Shown here: in pieces, positions 63,484 to 64,000 of the stretch | Layout of the letters: each line of letters opens with the position of its first letter | How positions within the stretch are numbered: the stretch's first letter is position 1 | Assembly (NCBI GenBank): GCA_009377795.1 | Contig: WHTJ01000005.1 | Coordinates: 1 to 64,000 of the forward strand | Direction of reading: 5' to 3' | Source: Propionibacteriales bacterium | GTDB lineage: Bacteria > Actinomycetota > Actinomycetes > Propionibacteriales > Nocardioidaceae | Length of the DNA stretch: 64,000 nucleotides | The notes under the pieces: generated by a model | Seen by the model: only the letters and a program-made list of their open reading frames with translations | What the model was told of the DNA's origin: nothing | The model's database searches: none | Position numbers and translations under genes: made by a program

Positions 63484-64000
63484 ATGCTGCGTTGGCTGAC
63501 CGCCGGGGAGTCGCACGGCCCTGCCCTGGTCGCGATCCTGGAGGGCCTGCCCGCCGGTGTCGAGGTGGTCTCCGATGACGTCGCCCGGGTCCTGGCCCGC
63601 CGCCGTCTCGGTTACGGGCGCGGGGCCCGGATGAGCTTCGAGCAGGACCAGATCGACATCGAGGGCGGCATCCGGCACGGCCGCACGCTCGGCAGCCCGG
63701 TCGCGATCCGGGTGGCCAACACCGAGTGGCCGAAATGGGAGAAGGTGATGGCGGCCGACCCGGTCGACGAGGCCGAGCTGGCCGAGCTCGCGCGCAACGC
63801 GCCGCTCACCCGGCCGCGGCCGGGGCACGCGGACCTGGTCGGGATGCAGAAGTACGCCTTCGACGAGGCCCGGCCGGTGCTCGAGCGCGCATCGGCGCGG
63901 GAGACCGCCGCGCGGGTGGCGCTCGGTGCGGTGGCGGGGAGATTCCTCCAGCAGGCGTGCGGGGTCCGGCTGGTGAGCCATGTGGTCGAGCTGGGCACGG
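63484..64000 (+). CDS. aroC: Chorismate synthase, 5' part (cut by window end)
   Basis: The first 172 codons encode [55 protein letters not shown] and [21 protein letters not shown], the N-terminal signatures of chorismate synthase (FMN-dependent last step of the shikimate pathway). With aroE upstream it forms the usual actinobacterial aro locus. The C-terminal half lies outside the window. Confidence 0.96.
   Translation, partial: MLRWLTAGESHGPALVAILEGLPAGVEVVSDDVARVLARRRLGYGRGARMSFEQDQIDIEGGIRHGRTLGSPVAIRVANTEWPKWEKVMAADPVDEAELAELARNAPLTRPRPGHADLVGMQKYAFDEARPVLERASARETAARVALGAVAGRFLQQACGVRLVSHVVELGT

Overview
The window is a high-GC chromosomal segment from an actinobacterium. Three things point there: synteny (ruvCAB, yajC-secD-secF-apt-rel, MBL hydrolase-hisS-aspS-rarA, alaS-ruvX-mltG-aroE-aroC); many GTG/TTG starts and 4-nt ATGA/GTGA stop-start overlaps; and -10-like TAnnnT hexamers placed 6-9 nt before several start codons, as in leaderless actinobacterial mRNAs. 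No rRNA, tRNA, CRISPR array, integrase or transposase was found. I cannot assign genus or species.

Left part (1-17.8 kb): a HIT-protein fragment and an unknown gene diverge from a 35-bp inverted repeat carrying LexA-like boxes. A MetP/MetS-type NSS transporter, an SMP-30-like protein, dxs, YjbQ, an AlkD-type glycosylase, an FAD oxidoreductase and thioesterase II follow. Then comes a riboflavin operon (FMN riboswitch, ribD-ribE-small ORF-ribBA-ribH), hisE-hisG, a PH-like membrane protein, a glutathionyl-hydroquinone-reductase-like GST, and infC-rpmI-rplT. infC appears to start at an ATC codon.

Middle part (17.9-38.1 kb): a small alarmone-hydrolase-like HD protein precedes ruvCAB, which has a perfect SOS box. 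Between ruvB and yajC lies a roughly 9-kb cluster resembling the channel core of a Gram-positive type IV secretion system (pilin-like, VirB3-like, VirB4, VirB6, VirB8-like, and a three-domain VirB1-like wall hydrolase). It has no relaxase, coupling protein or integrase inside the block. yajC-secD-secF-apt, a lipoprotein-like sulfatase on the other strand, and bifunctional rel follow.

A second accessory block (38.2-46.8 kb) separates rel from a DUF349 gene. It holds an ectoine-type ABC importer (ehuBCDA) and an opposing operon of class III aminotransferase, DoeA-like M24 hydrolase and a mandelate-racemase-subgroup enolase. Both operons carry the same ATTGTnnACAAT operator-like site, so they are probably co-regulated, but no regulator gene is present. 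A 48-aa membrane protein and a VapBC module close the block.

Right part (46.8-64 kb): DUF349 protein, MBL hydrolase, hisS, aspS, rarA, an endonuclease-fold-like protein, two small alaS-leader genes, alaS, ruvX, mltG, aroE, a Tat-exported FAD oxidase, a prepilin peptidase and the start of aroC.

Across the window, an intergenic palindrome with core TGCAATCTCGGCGCGA recurs directly after stop codons (13.1, 14.9, 20.8, 38.1, 52.2 kb). Its arms show compensatory changes between copies. Two copies lie at the left edges of the two accessory blocks.
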